Assembly (NCBI GenBank): GCA_007119305.1
Contig: SKPY01000445.1
Location: 1 to 12,844 of the forward strand
Source: Nitriliruptorales bacterium
GTDB lineage: Bacteria; Actinomycetota; Nitriliruptoria; Euzebyales; Egibacteraceae
Direction of reading: 5' to 3'
DNA: 12,844 bases
This document shows, piece after piece, positions 6,352-12,844 of the stretch. The position numbers were made by a program, and so were the translations under genes. The notes under the pieces are model-generated. The model did no database searches. It was not told the origin of the DNA and worked only from the letters and a program-made list of their open reading frames with translations. Each line of letters opens with the position of its first letter. The first letter of the stretch is position 1.

Positions 6352-8012
6352 ACGACGAGAAGCGGACGTTGACGAACCGCCAGGGCCACCCGATCACGAA
6401 CAACCAGCAGCAGCGCACCGTGGGTTCACGAGGGCCCGCGACGCTCGAGAACTACCAGTTCCTCGAGAAGATCAGCCACTTCGACCGCGAGCGCATCCCC
6501 GAGCGGGTCGTGCACGCTCGCGGCTTCGTCTGCTACGGCGAGTTCGAGACGACCGGAAAGATCGGCGATGAGCCGGCGTCCACCTACACCCGGGCCAAGC
6601 CCTTCCAGGAGGCCGGCAAGAAGACCCCGCTCGCGATCCGCTTCTCGACCGTGATCGGCGGCCGGGACTCGTCCGAGGTCGCCCGTGACCCGCGCGGGTT
6701 CGCGGTGAAGTTCTACACCGAGGATGGCAACTGGGACCTCGTCGGCAACAACCTGCCGGTCTTCTTCATCCGCGACGCGATCAAGTTCCCCGACGTGATC
6801 CACTCGCTGAAGCCGGACCCGGTGACGTTCCACCAGGAGCCGAACCGCATCTTCGACTTCATGAGCCAGACGCCCGAGAGCATGCACATGCTCACGTTCC
6901 TCTTCAGCCCGCGCGGCATCCCGGCGAGCTACCGGGAGCAGGAGGGCTTCGGCGTCAACACCTACAAGATGGTGAACGCCGACGGCGACACCGTGCTCGT
7001 GAAGTACCACTGGCACCCGCGGCAGGGCGTGGCCAGCCTCACCGAGGAGGAGGCCGCGAAGGTCCAGGCCCAAGAGCTCGGCTCCGCCACGATGGACCTC
7101 TTCAACGCCATCGAACGTGGCGACTACCCGCAGTGGGACCTCTACGTGCAGATCATGGAGGACCACGAGCACCCCGAGCTCGACTGGGACCCGCTCGACG
7201 ACACGAAGATCTGGCCCGAGGACCAGTTCCCGCTGCGCCACGCCGGCGTGATGACGCTGAACCGCAACGTCGAGAACTTCTTCGCCGAGAACGAGCAGAT
7301 CGCGATGGGCACCGGGGTGCTCGTCGACGGCCTGGACTTCTCCGACGACAAGATGCTCGTCGGGCGCACGTTCAGCTACTCCGACACCCAGCGGTACCGG
7401 GTCGGCCCGAACTACCTGCAGCTGCCGGTCAACCAGGCGAAGAGCGCCGGGGTCGCCACGAACCAGCGTGACGGGCAGATGACCTACTTCGTCGACACGG
7501 CCGAGGGCCAGAACCCACACATCAACTTCGAGCCGTCGCTCCACAACGGCCTCGAGGAGGCCCAGCGCGAGGAGCCGAACGACCAGCCCGAGATCACCGG
7601 CCGGCTGACGAGGGCGCCGCTCGAGCGCACGAACGACTACACCCATGCGCGCGGCCGCTTCTGCACGATGCTGCAGTGGGAGCGCGAAGACCTCATCAAG
7701 AACATGGTCGACCTGCTCGGCCAGTGCGAGCGCGACGTCGTCGAGCGGATGCTCTGGCACTTCTTCATGGTCCACGACGCGTACGGCCAGGGCGTCGCCG
7801 AGGGCCTCGGCATGAGCGTGGACGACGTCCGCCACCTCGAGCCGCTCGCGACGCAGAACCTGACTGAGGAGGAGCAGCAGCGCCTCGCCAACCTCGGCAA
7901 GAACGGCGACGTGATCGACCCCGACGCCTGGGGCCAGTGGACCGGCTCGGTGGACAACCGGCAGGCTGCCGGTGAGGACGTCCTCAAGACGGCGATGATG
8001 TCCAAGCCGTGA
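6348..8012 (+). CDS. katA: Monofunctional haem catalase
   Basis: A 554-aa protein that converts hydrogen peroxide to water and oxygen. The start is GTG at 6348 (MNDEKRTLTNRQGHP), with SD AAGGAG (6338-6343) inside the end of the repressor gene; an upstream in-frame ATG at 6312 is not needed. Seen in order: FDRERIPERVVHARGF with catalytic H56, IRFSTVIGGRDSSEVARDPRG, DLVGNNLPVFFIRDA with catalytic N134, and RTFSYSDTQRYRVGPNY carrying the proximal haem ligand Y344. The C-terminal immune-responsive/catalase-rel helical segment (about 440-510) contains MLWHFFMVHDAYGQGVAEGLG. There is no flavodoxin-like tail, so it is the small-subunit type. Regulation by the adjacent Fur-family repressor is strongly implied by the 4-nt overlap. 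Expected to be cytoplasmic, as no signal peptide is seen. The symbol katA is by family; catA would be equally valid. Confidence 0.97.
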   Translation: MNDEKRTLTNRQGHPITNNQQQRTVGSRGPATLENYQFLEKISHFDRERIPERVVHARGFVCYGEFETTGKIGDEPASTYTRAKPFQEAGKKTPLAIRFSTVIGGRDSSEVARDPRGFAVKFYTEDGNWDLVGNNLPVFFIRDAIKFPDVIHSLKPDPVTFHQEPNRIFDFMSQTPESMHMLTFLFSPRGIPASYREQEGFGVNTYKMVNADGDTVLVKYHWHPRQGVASLTEEEAAKVQAQELGSATMDLFNAIERGDYPQWDLYVQIMEDHEHPELDWDPLDDTKIWPEDQFPLRHAGVMTLNRNVENFFAENEQIAMGTGVLVDGLDFSDDKMLVGRTFSYSDTQRYRVGPNYLQLPVNQAKSAGVATNQRDGQMTYFVDTAEGQNPHINFEPSLHNGLEEAQREEPNDQPEITGRLTRAPLERTNDYTHARGRFCTMLQWEREDLIKNMVDLLGQCERDVVERMLWHFFMVHDAYGQGVAEGLGMSVDDVRHLEPLATQNLTEEEQQRLANLGKNGDVIDPDAWGQWTGSVDNRQAAGEDVLKTAMMSKP

Positions 8013-8030
8013 CCGGCGCGTGACGCGCAT

Positions 8031-8056
8031 CGGGCCCCGGCACCCGCCGGGGCCCG
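8031..8056. terminator. Strong hairpin terminator after catalase
   Basis: CGGGCCCCGGC (8031-8041) and GCCGGGGCCCG (8046-8056) form a perfect 11-bp stem with an ACCC loop, 18 nt after the catalase stop and before the convergent gene's stop (8080). The plus side continues TCTCAT rather than a true T-tract. It is positioned to end both transcripts. Confidence 0.78.
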
Positions 8057-8079
8057 TCTCATGCGTGCAGCGGACGGCT

Positions 8080-8616
8080 CTACGAAGCGCTTGACAGCGC
8101 CGTGACGCGGCGCGCGGCGACCACGTAGGCCAGGGCCGCAGCGACCATGGGCATGGCGTAGAGCGCGTGGTAGTAGACGAGCCACCCGAGCTGCCCGGCC
8201 AGCGTCGGCGCGGCATCGACGATCCGCGCGGCCGCGATGTGGTAGGGCAGGTCAACGGCCAGGTCGGCCAATGAGACGCCGACTCCGGCGAGGAAGACCG
8301 CCGGGATGGTGAGCGTCCGCGGGGGGCGGAACGTGCTCCACGACAGCCCGCGCCGGATGCGCACGACCACGAGCACGACGAGCGTGGCAACCACGGCCCA
8401 CTCCACCGCCGCCCACCAGCCGGGGGGTGACCAGGCGACCCACCCCCAGCCGACCAGCAGCACCAGTCCGCCCGCGAAGTGCGTGGCCATGAGACCCGCC
8501 AGAAACACCCCGGCCTTGACGTAGGACGCGTGCCCGCCCAGCAGGTAGCACAGCGCCGCGATGGCCACGAGGTGGACCCCGTCGGCAAGGGCGAGGAGGG
8601 AGATGGTCAGCGGCAC
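8080..8616 (-). CDS. Polytopic membrane protein, LysE/GAP-like
   Basis: About 178 aa from GTG at 8616 (MPLTISLLALADGVH); a TTG at 8643 would add nine residues, and neither start has a good SD. It is strongly hydrophobic, with five to six membrane segments. Roughly, counted from the GTG, these are the N-terminal LALADGVHLVAIAALCYLLGG region, AGVFLAGLMATHFAGGLVLL, EWAVVATLVVLVVV, a segment beginning IPAVFLAGVGVSLADLAVDL, and YHALYAMPMVAAALAYVVAA. The first and fourth segments look alike (LTIxxxxLADxVxL versus VGVSLADLAVDL), consistent with the 3+3 internal repeat of the LysE/GAP/DsbD-like transporter superfamily. The substrate is unknown. It converges on the catalase operon and shares the strong hairpin. 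The family assignment is tentative; that it is an integral membrane protein is clear. Confidence 0.72.
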   Translation of the reverse strand: MPLTISLLALADGVHLVAIAALCYLLGGHASYVKAGVFLAGLMATHFAGGLVLLVGWGWVAWSPPGWWAAVEWAVVATLVVLVVVRIRRGLSWSTFRPPRTLTIPAVFLAGVGVSLADLAVDLPYHIAAARIVDAAPTLAGQLGWLVYYHALYAMPMVAAALAYVVAARRVTALSSAS

Positions 8617-8698
8617 GGCCCACCAACGGTAGCAGGTGGCCAAGCCGGGCCGCGGGCGCTTCGGTGACGCGGGTTCGAGCGCGGACGCGCACTGCGAC

Positions 8699-8720
8699 CC
8701 TCAGCCTGACATGGCTGGGG
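8699..8720 (-). terminator. Weak hairpin after the FAD oxidoreductase gene
   Basis: CCTCAGCC (8699-8706) and GGCTGGGG (8713-8720) can pair around a 6-nt loop, with one non-Watson-Crick position. It lies 20 nt past the minus-strand stop at 8740 and before the next minus-strand gene. There is no T-tract, so this is only a possible terminator. Confidence 0.3.
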
Positions 8721-8739
8721 CTGCGCACTCTGCAACGGG

Positions 8740-10077
8740 TCAGCTCCAGGGGAACGGCGAGTGACTCGTGGGATGCAGCCGGCCGCAGCGGAAGCGATCG
8801 AAGCGGAACGGCTCGAGCAGCGCCTGCGGCGCGCCGAGCAGCTCCTTCGCGACGAGGTCGCCGACGCCGATCATCTTGTAGCCGTGGTTGGAGTCCGCGA
8901 TGACGTAGGCGTTGTCGTGGAAGGCGTCGAACACCGGGAAGCTATCGGGCGTGAAGCAGCCGAGGCCGCCCGAAGGGGCGGTGGAGAAGCGGTGGCGCAG
9001 CCCCTGGAAGCGCTCCTGGCAGTGCGCTAACCCGGAGGTCCACAGGCGGGCGAAGTCCTCGCTGACGATGTACCGGCGGCTGGCGGGGCCGTAGGGGTCG
9101 ACGGCGACCGCCTCGGCGGGCTCGTCCACCGGCTTCGGTGTCGCCCCGCCCTGCACGCCACCGAAGTTCGTGTCGGGTTTGTAGTAGATACCCCACAGCT
9201 CGTCAGTGACGAGCGAGCCGTCCCCCTCGTCGTACAGCGGGGCGTCGGAGTCGACGTGCACCACCGGCGGCAGCCCGCCCGCGGCGTCGGTCAGGAAATC
9301 GGGCTCGACCTTGAGGGTGCCCTCCTGCACGAGCCAGTAGCGCCACATCGGCTGCGCGGGGCGTTCGGTGCCGTCAGGCCCCCGGAGCGCAATGGTGGCC
9401 GGCAGGTCGAGCAGCGCCCAGAGATCGCGGACCCACGGTCCGACGGCGATGACGACCTGGTCGCACTCGACGGTCCCCCGGTCGGTCTCGACCGCGGCCA
9501 CCACCCCGCCCGCGCGGGGCAGCCCCGTGACGGTCACACCGGTCGTGATGCGCACCCCGGCCGCTGCCGCTTTGGCGGCCAGCCCCTGGACCGAAGCGAG
9601 GTTGTTCGCGTAGCCGCCCCGGTGCTCGTGCAGGACGCTGGTGCTGCCCTCGGCGCGCCAGTCGGGGAAGATCCGCCGCAGGTAGGCGGTCGACGAGCCC
9701 GCCCCTTCGATCAGGGTCGAGGGGTAGCCGATGGCCTGCTGCTCGGCGTGGATGCCCGCGACGTCGTCCCGCATGACCTCGGGGGAGATCTGCAGGTAGC
9801 CGACCGGGTGGTAGCTGAACGCCTCGGCGTCGGATTCCCACACGTCAATCGAGTGCGCCATCAGCTGGCGCATCGCCGGCTGGAAGTAGTTGTTGCGCAC
9901 GACGCCGCAGGCGATGCCCGACGCGCCCGCGCCGACGATGTCAGCCTTGTCGACGACGAGGACGTCCGCGCCGCTCCCCTCGCCGCGGGCGGAGAGCAGC
10001 GACGCGACGCGCCAGGCTGTGGACAGCCCGTGAATCCCGGCGCCGATGACGACGATGCGGCGGTGGTCCGGCAGCAC
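8740..10077 (-). CDS. DAO-family FAD-dependent oxidoreductase (sarcosine/dimethylglycine oxidase-like)
   Basis: 445 aa from GTG at 10077 (MLPDHRRIVVIGAG), with GGGGG 5 nt upstream. A longer start at ATG 10155 would run through the opposing promoter and add a poor leader. The dinucleotide-binding motif VVIGAGIHGLSTAW (residues 9-22; G12, G14, G17) is followed by LVVDKADIVGAGASGIACG, the FAD ribose/flavin region. Mid-protein VVIAVGPWVRDL and C-terminal SGGLGCFTPDSFPVFDAF, then ADSNHGYKMIGVGDLVAKELL, are the C-terminal FAD-closing motifs of the DAO family (sarcosine oxidase, dimethylglycine dehydrogenase, glycerol-3-phosphate dehydrogenase). It probably oxidises a secondary or tertiary amine. 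It is divergent from a PucR-type regulator and a folate-dependent DmdA/GcvT-like demethylase, a combination typical of methylated-amine catabolism. The exact substrate is not visible. No signal peptide is seen; cytoplasmic. Confidence 0.88.
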   Translation of the reverse strand: MLPDHRRIVVIGAGIHGLSTAWRVASLLSARGEGSGADVLVVDKADIVGAGASGIACGVVRNNYFQPAMRQLMAHSIDVWESDAEAFSYHPVGYLQISPEVMRDDVAGIHAEQQAIGYPSTLIEGAGSSTAYLRRIFPDWRAEGSTSVLHEHRGGYANNLASVQGLAAKAAAAGVRITTGVTVTGLPRAGGVVAAVETDRGTVECDQVVIAVGPWVRDLWALLDLPATIALRGPDGTERPAQPMWRYWLVQEGTLKVEPDFLTDAAGGLPPVVHVDSDAPLYDEGDGSLVTDELWGIYYKPDTNFGGVQGGATPKPVDEPAEAVAVDPYGPASRRYIVSEDFARLWTSGLAHCQERFQGLRHRFSTAPSGGLGCFTPDSFPVFDAFHDNAYVIADSNHGYKMIGVGDLVAKELLGAPQALLEPFRFDRFRCGRLHPTSHSPFPWS

Positions 10078-10109
10078 GGCGACCCCCGGGCGGTCGGCGG
10101 CAGCTATCG

Positions 10110-10139
10110 TTGCGCCGAGGCGATGACAGTGCCTATACG
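10110..10139 (+). promoter_or_regulatory. Sigma70-type promoter for the HTH-PucR unit
   Basis: TTGCGC (10110-10115) and TATACG (10134-10139), separated by 18 bp, resemble -35 and -10 elements. They lie just upstream of an SD (GAAGGA, 10141-10146) and the ATG at 10154. The 5' leader would be very short, about 8-10 nt, which is common in actinobacteria but would cut into the SD. Confidence 0.5.
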
Positions 10140-10151
10140 GGAAGGACCGTA
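10136..10151. promoter_or_regulatory. Inverted repeat spanning -10, start site and SD
   Basis: TACGG (10136-10140) and CCGTA (10147-10151) are perfect inverted arms around GAAGGA, the SD of the HTH mini-gene. In DNA it could be an operator covering the transcription start. If the transcript began upstream, the stem would hide the SD. Confidence 0.4.
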
Positions 10152-10153
10152 GC

Positions 10154-10348
10154 ATGGCGCAGACCGGCCGACCAGCCACCCGTCAGCCGAGCTCGGTGGG
10201 TCGCGCGGTCACGCTCCTCGACCTGCTGACGGAGGCCGGCGGCGGGCTCGGCACGAACGCGAGCGCCCGGCGAACGGACATCGACGCGAGCAGCGTGTCG
10301 CGGCTCCCCGCGACGCTCGTGCCAAGGGTCGGAGCAGCCGTGCCGTGA
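10154..10348 (+). CDS. 64-aa IclR-type helix-turn-helix fragment (remnant or HTH-only protein)
   Basis: 64 aa. Residues 14-48 follow the IclR-family N-terminal HTH pattern: SVGRAVTLLDLLTEAGGGLG, then ARRTDID and SSVSRLPATLV, compared with the family's S-V-x-RAL-x-LLxLL, then LARxTGL, then STVxRLLATL. The whole effector-binding domain (normally about 170-190 residues) is missing. The helix-2 region is unusual (TNAS for the usual SEL), and a proline interrupts the recognition helix (SRLPATL), which argues for decay. Against simple decay, it has a promoter-like -35/-10, a good SD (GAAGGA, 7 nt) and an intact frame whose TGA overlaps the PucR-type GTG start by 4 nt (GTGA). It may serve today as a translated leader coupling PucR expression. 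IclR ancestry is by pattern recognition only. Confidence 0.55.
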   Translation: MAQTGRPATRQPSSVGRAVTLLDLLTEAGGGLGTNASARRTDIDASSVSRLPATLVPRVGAAVP

Positions 10349-12018
10349 TGACCCGGCGCGCCACGAGCCCCGCGCTCACCGTCGGCGACGCGCTCGCGCT
10401 GCCGCCGTTCGCCGTCAGCCGCCTCGTCGCGGGCGGCGGCGGACTGGATCGCCCCCTGCGCTCGGTGCACGTCGTCGACCTGCCCGACGCCGACTACGCC
10501 TGGGGCCGGGAGGGCGTCCTGCTGCTCACGAGCGGGGCCGGTCTCGGCGGCGACCCCAACGCCCTCGCCGCCCTCGTGCCGACGCTGGCCGAGCGCGGGA
10601 TCTCCGCGGTGGTGCTGTCAGTCGGTCACACGTTCGCGGCAGCGCCCGCGGCGGCCCGGGCCACCGCGGATCGGCTCAACCTGCCGATGATCGAGGCGCC
10701 CGCCGAGGTGTTGTTCATCGACCTCATCGAGGCGGTGTACACCGAGCTCGCGCGACGACAGCACTTACTGCTCGAGCGCTCTGCGGCGATCCACGAGCGG
10801 CTCACCGCGGTCGCCCTCGCCGGCGGGGGCTTGGACCGGCTGGCCGCCGCGCTGGCCTTCCTGCTCCAGCGCTCGGTCACCATCGAGGACATGTCGATGC
10901 GGGTGCTCGCGACCGCCGTCAGCGGGCCCGTCGACGCCGCGCGTGAACGCAGCGTGCGCCGAGGACAGACCAGCCCTGAGGTCGCCGAACGGCTCATCGC
11001 CCAGGGGCTGTACGACCAGCTGCTCGCGACGAAGGCGCCACAGCCGGTGCCGCCGATCCCCGAGCTCGGCATGACCATGGAGCGCATCGTCGCGCCGATC
11101 GTGGTCGGTGACGAGATCCATGGCCACCTCTGGATCATCGCCGGCGACGAGCCGCTCACCGACCTCGACGCCACCGCCATCCGCCACGGCGCCACGGTCG
11201 CGGCCCTGATCCAGCTGACCGAGCAGGCCCGTCGCGACGCCGCCGAGGCCCTGCAGGGTGACCTGCTCGAGGACCTCCTCGCCGAGCGCGCCGACGTCGA
11301 GACCGTCGCAGAGCACGCCCACCACGTCGGCGTGCGCGTCGACCGGCCCCACCAGGTTCTGCTCGTACAGGCCACCCTGCCGACCGACGGGGGACGAGCG
11401 CTCGGCAGCACGCTTACCGCCTGGATGCGTGCCTCGGGGCGGCGCGGGTTCACCGCCTGGCGCCCTGAGGGCCTCGTGTGGGTCCTCGAGGCCCAGGATG
11501 ACGCGGTGGGACGGGCGGCCGCCGAGCAGATCGTGGCGGACCTCGGACATCCGGGACGCCGGCTCCTCGTCGCCATCGGCGACCTGGCCCGACCGCGCGG
11601 CGACCAGCCCGTGCACCTGCGGAACAGCTACGCGCAGGCCCGCGAAGCCCTCCAGGTCGCCAAGGCGGTCGGCCAGCACGAGGGCGTGATCACCTTCTCG
11701 GATCTCGGCGTGCTGCACTGGCTGCACCAGCTGCCCCGGGAGACACTCGCCGACAACCGCTATGTCACCAGCTTGCGGCGCCTCGCCGCCGAGGACACCG
11801 ACCGCGGTCACGATCTCCTCGACACCCTCGAGGCCTATCTCGACCACGGCGGCAGGCTGACCGAGGCGGCCGCTGCCCTCCCCATGCACCGCAACACGCT
11901 CCTGCACCGCCTCCGTCGGATCGAGGAGCGCTGCGGCGTGGACCTGCGCGCCCCGCTGGAGCGCCTGCAGCTGCACTGCGCCCTGAAGGCGATCCGCCTC
12001 CACGATCGGTTCCGCTGA
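10345..12018 (+). CDS. PucR-family transcriptional regulator
   Basis: 557 aa from GTG at 10345, which has GGAG 10 nt upstream; ATG at 10348 is the alternative (13 nt). The N-terminal PucR domain (about 12-139) opens TVGDALALPPFAVSRLVAGG and contains GREGVLLLTSGAGLG and GISAVVLSVG. The middle CdaR/GGDEF-like domain (about 300-430) includes VRVDRPHQVLLVQATL and GLVWVLEAQDD. The C-terminal HTH_30 (about 492-556) reads LLDTLEAYLDHGGRLTEAAA, then MHRNTLLHRLRRIEERCGVDL. PucR proteins are usually ligand-responsive activators of catabolic operons (purines, amino acids, amines). Here it lies between a divergent FAD oxidoreductase and a downstream DmdA/GcvT-like demethylase, so it likely controls both. 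It is preceded, with a 4-nt overlap, by an IclR-type HTH fragment. The ligand is unknown. Confidence 0.93.
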   Translation: MMTRRATSPALTVGDALALPPFAVSRLVAGGGGLDRPLRSVHVVDLPDADYAWGREGVLLLTSGAGLGGDPNALAALVPTLAERGISAVVLSVGHTFAAAPAAARATADRLNLPMIEAPAEVLFIDLIEAVYTELARRQHLLLERSAAIHERLTAVALAGGGLDRLAAALAFLLQRSVTIEDMSMRVLATAVSGPVDAARERSVRRGQTSPEVAERLIAQGLYDQLLATKAPQPVPPIPELGMTMERIVAPIVVGDEIHGHLWIIAGDEPLTDLDATAIRHGATVAALIQLTEQARRDAAEALQGDLLEDLLAERADVETVAEHAHHVGVRVDRPHQVLLVQATLPTDGGRALGSTLTAWMRASGRRGFTAWRPEGLVWVLEAQDDAVGRAAAEQIVADLGHPGRRLLVAIGDLARPRGDQPVHLRNSYAQAREALQVAKAVGQHEGVITFSDLGVLHWLHQLPRETLADNRYVTSLRRLAAEDTDRGHDLLDTLEAYLDHGGRLTEAAAALPMHRNTLLHRLRRIEERCGVDLRAPLERLQLHCALKAIRLHDRFR

Positions 12019-12025
12019 CGTCCTC

Positions 12026-12044
12026 GTTGTGCACCGAGCACAAC
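12026..12044. promoter_or_regulatory. 19-bp perfect inverted repeat, candidate PucR-type operator
   Basis: GTTGTGC (12026-12032), spacer ACCGA, then GCACAAC (12038-12044): perfect 7-bp arms, beginning 7 nt after the PucR-type stop and 132 nt before the next ATG. No T-tract follows, and the arms are AT-containing unlike the surrounding GC hairpins, so an operator is more likely than a terminator. Confidence 0.5.
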
Positions 12045-12059
12045 CGCACCGCGCAGAGT

Positions 12060-12171
12060 CGGTGCAGCCAGCCCCTCGCCTCGGGCGCACCGCTGGCCCT
12101 AGCGTCGCCGTGGCAGGAAGGCTGGCACCGCGACAGCCCGGCCTGCATGGCCGGGCAGCGCCGAAGGGGCG
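12060..12171 (+). promoter_or_regulatory. Highly structured leader of the DmdA/GcvT-like gene
   Basis: Several stems can form. A long stem pairs CGGTGC plus CAGCC (12060-12073, 3-nt bulge) with GGCTG plus GCACCG (12120-12130). An alternative stem pairs GCCAGC (12067-12072) with GCTGGC (12092-12097) and excludes the first. A perfect 8-bp hairpin, GCCCGGCC / GGCCGGGC (12136-12156, loop TGCAT), is followed by CGCC-GAAGG-GGCG (12159-12171), which would bury the SD AAGGGG. Hairpin plus CCGAAGGGGC is reminiscent of part of a glycine riboswitch, but the closing 3' CUCUCAGG element is not present. A cis-regulatory RNA is plausible but unproven. Confidence 0.35.
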
Positions 12172-12176
12172 AGACC

Positions 12177-12844
12177 ATGCACATCCCGTACGACAGCCCA
12201 CGAGTCCACCTGTACACCCGCATCCGCAAGTCGGCGTTCTTCCACGCCTCGCGCCGCCACGGGGTGCAGTCCTACAGCGTCTGCAACCGCATGTACCACC
12301 CGCGCCACTACGACGACCCCATCGCCGAGTACTGGAAGCTCGTCAACGACGTCACCCTGTGGGACGTCGGCGTCGAGCGGCAGGTGGAGATCACCGGTCC
12401 CGATGCGGCCGCCTTCACCAACCTGTTGACCCCGCGGGACCTCACCCGCTGCGAGGTCGGGCAGTGCAAGTTCGTGCTGGTCACCGACGAGCGCGGCGGC
12501 ATCCTCAACAACCCGGTGCTGCTGCGCCTCGATGACAACCACTTCTGGCTCTCGGTGGCCGACGGCGACGTGCTGCTGTGGGCGAAGGGCGTGGCGAGCT
12601 TCGCCGGCTACGACGTCGCCGTCGACGAGCCGGACGTCGCGCCGGTGCAGGTCCAGGGACCGAAGTCGCGCGACGTGATGGTCGCGTTGTTCGGCGAGCG
12701 CATCCTCGACCTGCGCTACTACCGGCACGACCGCTTCTCCCTCGACGGGCTGGAGATGGTGGTCAGCCGTACGGGCTACACCGGCGAGCTCGGGTACGAG
12801 ATCTACCTGTATGACGCCACCCGCAACGCCGGCCAGCTGTGGGA
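12177..12844 (+). CDS. DmdA/GcvT-like folate-dependent demethylase (partial, C-terminus off right edge)
   Basis: 222 complete codons from ATG at 12177 (MHIPYDSPRVHLYTR), SD AAGGGG at 12164-12169; the rest lies past the window. It belongs to the GcvT/aminomethyltransferase fold. The order HGVQSYSVCNRMYHPRHYDD (about 28-47), EYWKLVNDVTLWDVGVERQV, then LLTPRDLTRCEVGQC, DERGGILNNPVLLRL, FWLSVADGDVLLWAKGVA, VQVQGPKSRDVM and SRTGYTGELGYEIYL matches, from memory, the DMSP demethylase DmdA and its close relatives better than the housekeeping glycine-cleavage T protein. Such enzymes move a methyl or aminomethyl group to tetrahydrofolate. Many DmdA-like homologues do not use DMSP, so the substrate is open. 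It lies downstream of a PucR-type regulator and a structured leader, with a divergent FAD amine oxidase-like gene nearby. Confidence 0.88.
   Translation, partial: MHIPYDSPRVHLYTRIRKSAFFHASRRHGVQSYSVCNRMYHPRHYDDPIAEYWKLVNDVTLWDVGVERQVEITGPDAAAFTNLLTPRDLTRCEVGQCKFVLVTDERGGILNNPVLLRLDDNHFWLSVADGDVLLWAKGVASFAGYDVAVDEPDVAPVQVQGPKSRDVMVALFGERILDLRYYRHDRFSLDGLEMVVSRTGYTGELGYEIYLYDATRNAGQLW

Larger units (their letters stand above)
10078..10153. other. Divergent intergenic region, FAD oxidoreductase / IclR-HTH
   Basis: These 76 bp hold the plus-strand promoter and the SD-spanning inverted repeat listed separately. The minus-strand oxidoreductase promoter must overlap it, but I could not identify convincing hexamers for that direction. 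Confidence 0.4.

Noticed and set aside
6426..8588. 720-codon open frame on the minus strand across the catalase
   Set aside because: Antisense shadow of the catalase produced by GC-rich codon bias; its translation is low-complexity and the catalase on the plus strand is unambiguous.
9256..10152. 298-codon plus-strand open frame opposite the FAD oxidoreductase
   Set aside because: Shadow of a gene with clear FAD-binding motifs; composition is Arg/Gly/Ala/Val-rich without domain pattern.
12026..12044. Rho-independent terminator for the PucR-type gene
   Set aside because: The stem is followed by CGCACCGCG with no T-tract; its sequence and placement suit an operator better.
10765..12201. 478-codon minus-strand open frame across the PucR-type gene
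   Set aside because: Shadow frame; no recognisable domain, while the plus strand encodes all three PucR-family domains.
12129..12260. Complete glycine riboswitch upstream of the DmdA/GcvT-like gene
   Set aside because: Only the hairpin plus CCGAAGGGGC part is present; the 5' GGAGAG element is altered and no 3' CUCUCAGG element was found before or just inside the coding sequence.

Overview
The window is very GC-rich (roughly 70 % by eye) and densely coded, with GTG starts and 4-nt start/stop overlaps. A FurA/CatR-type repressor fused by overlap to a catalase, a PucR-family regulator and a membrane Ser/Thr kinase all point to an actinobacterium (Actinomycetota), possibly a deep-branching class. 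The lineage is inference from gene style only. No tRNA, rRNA, CRISPR array, transposase or integrase was seen.

Left block (1-3084, all minus strand). A partial AAA+ ATPase of the type that accompanies contractile injection systems (CIS/eCIS) runs off the left edge. Its GTG start directly abuts the stop of a LuxR/NarL-type regulator, and a second, paralogous regulator lies 236 bp further upstream. Both regulators have receiver domains that lost the phospho-acceptor Asp (Glu in one, Ser in the other). The rest of a CIS locus may lie beyond the left edge.

Envelope-sensing pair (3180-5706). A plus-strand protein has two cytosolic zinc ribbons, one membrane helix and an external CBM9-like domain. 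It converges on a minus-strand Ser/Thr kinase with one membrane helix and an acidic DDDPP-repeat tail in place of PASTA domains. A perfect 18-bp palindrome separates the two.

Oxidative-stress operon (5877-8056). A 23-bp imperfect inverted repeat resembling a FurA box precedes a FurA/CatR-like repressor. The repressor's stop overlaps the GTG start of a monofunctional haem catalase, and a strong hairpin ends the operon. A LysE/GAP-like membrane protein converges from the other side.

C1/methyl-group block (8740-12844). A minus-strand DAO-family FAD oxidoreductase is divergent from a plus-strand unit. That unit contains a 64-aa IclR-type HTH remnant with its own promoter and SD, a PucR-family regulator overlapping it by GTGA, a 19-bp perfect inverted repeat, a highly structured leader, and a DmdA/GcvT-like folate-dependent demethylase cut by the right edge. 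An FAD oxidoreductase plus a folate-dependent methyl/aminomethyl transferase under a ligand-responsive regulator suggests use of an N- or S-methylated compound (sarcosine, dimethylglycine, betaine, DMSP or similar). The substrate cannot be read from this sequence.
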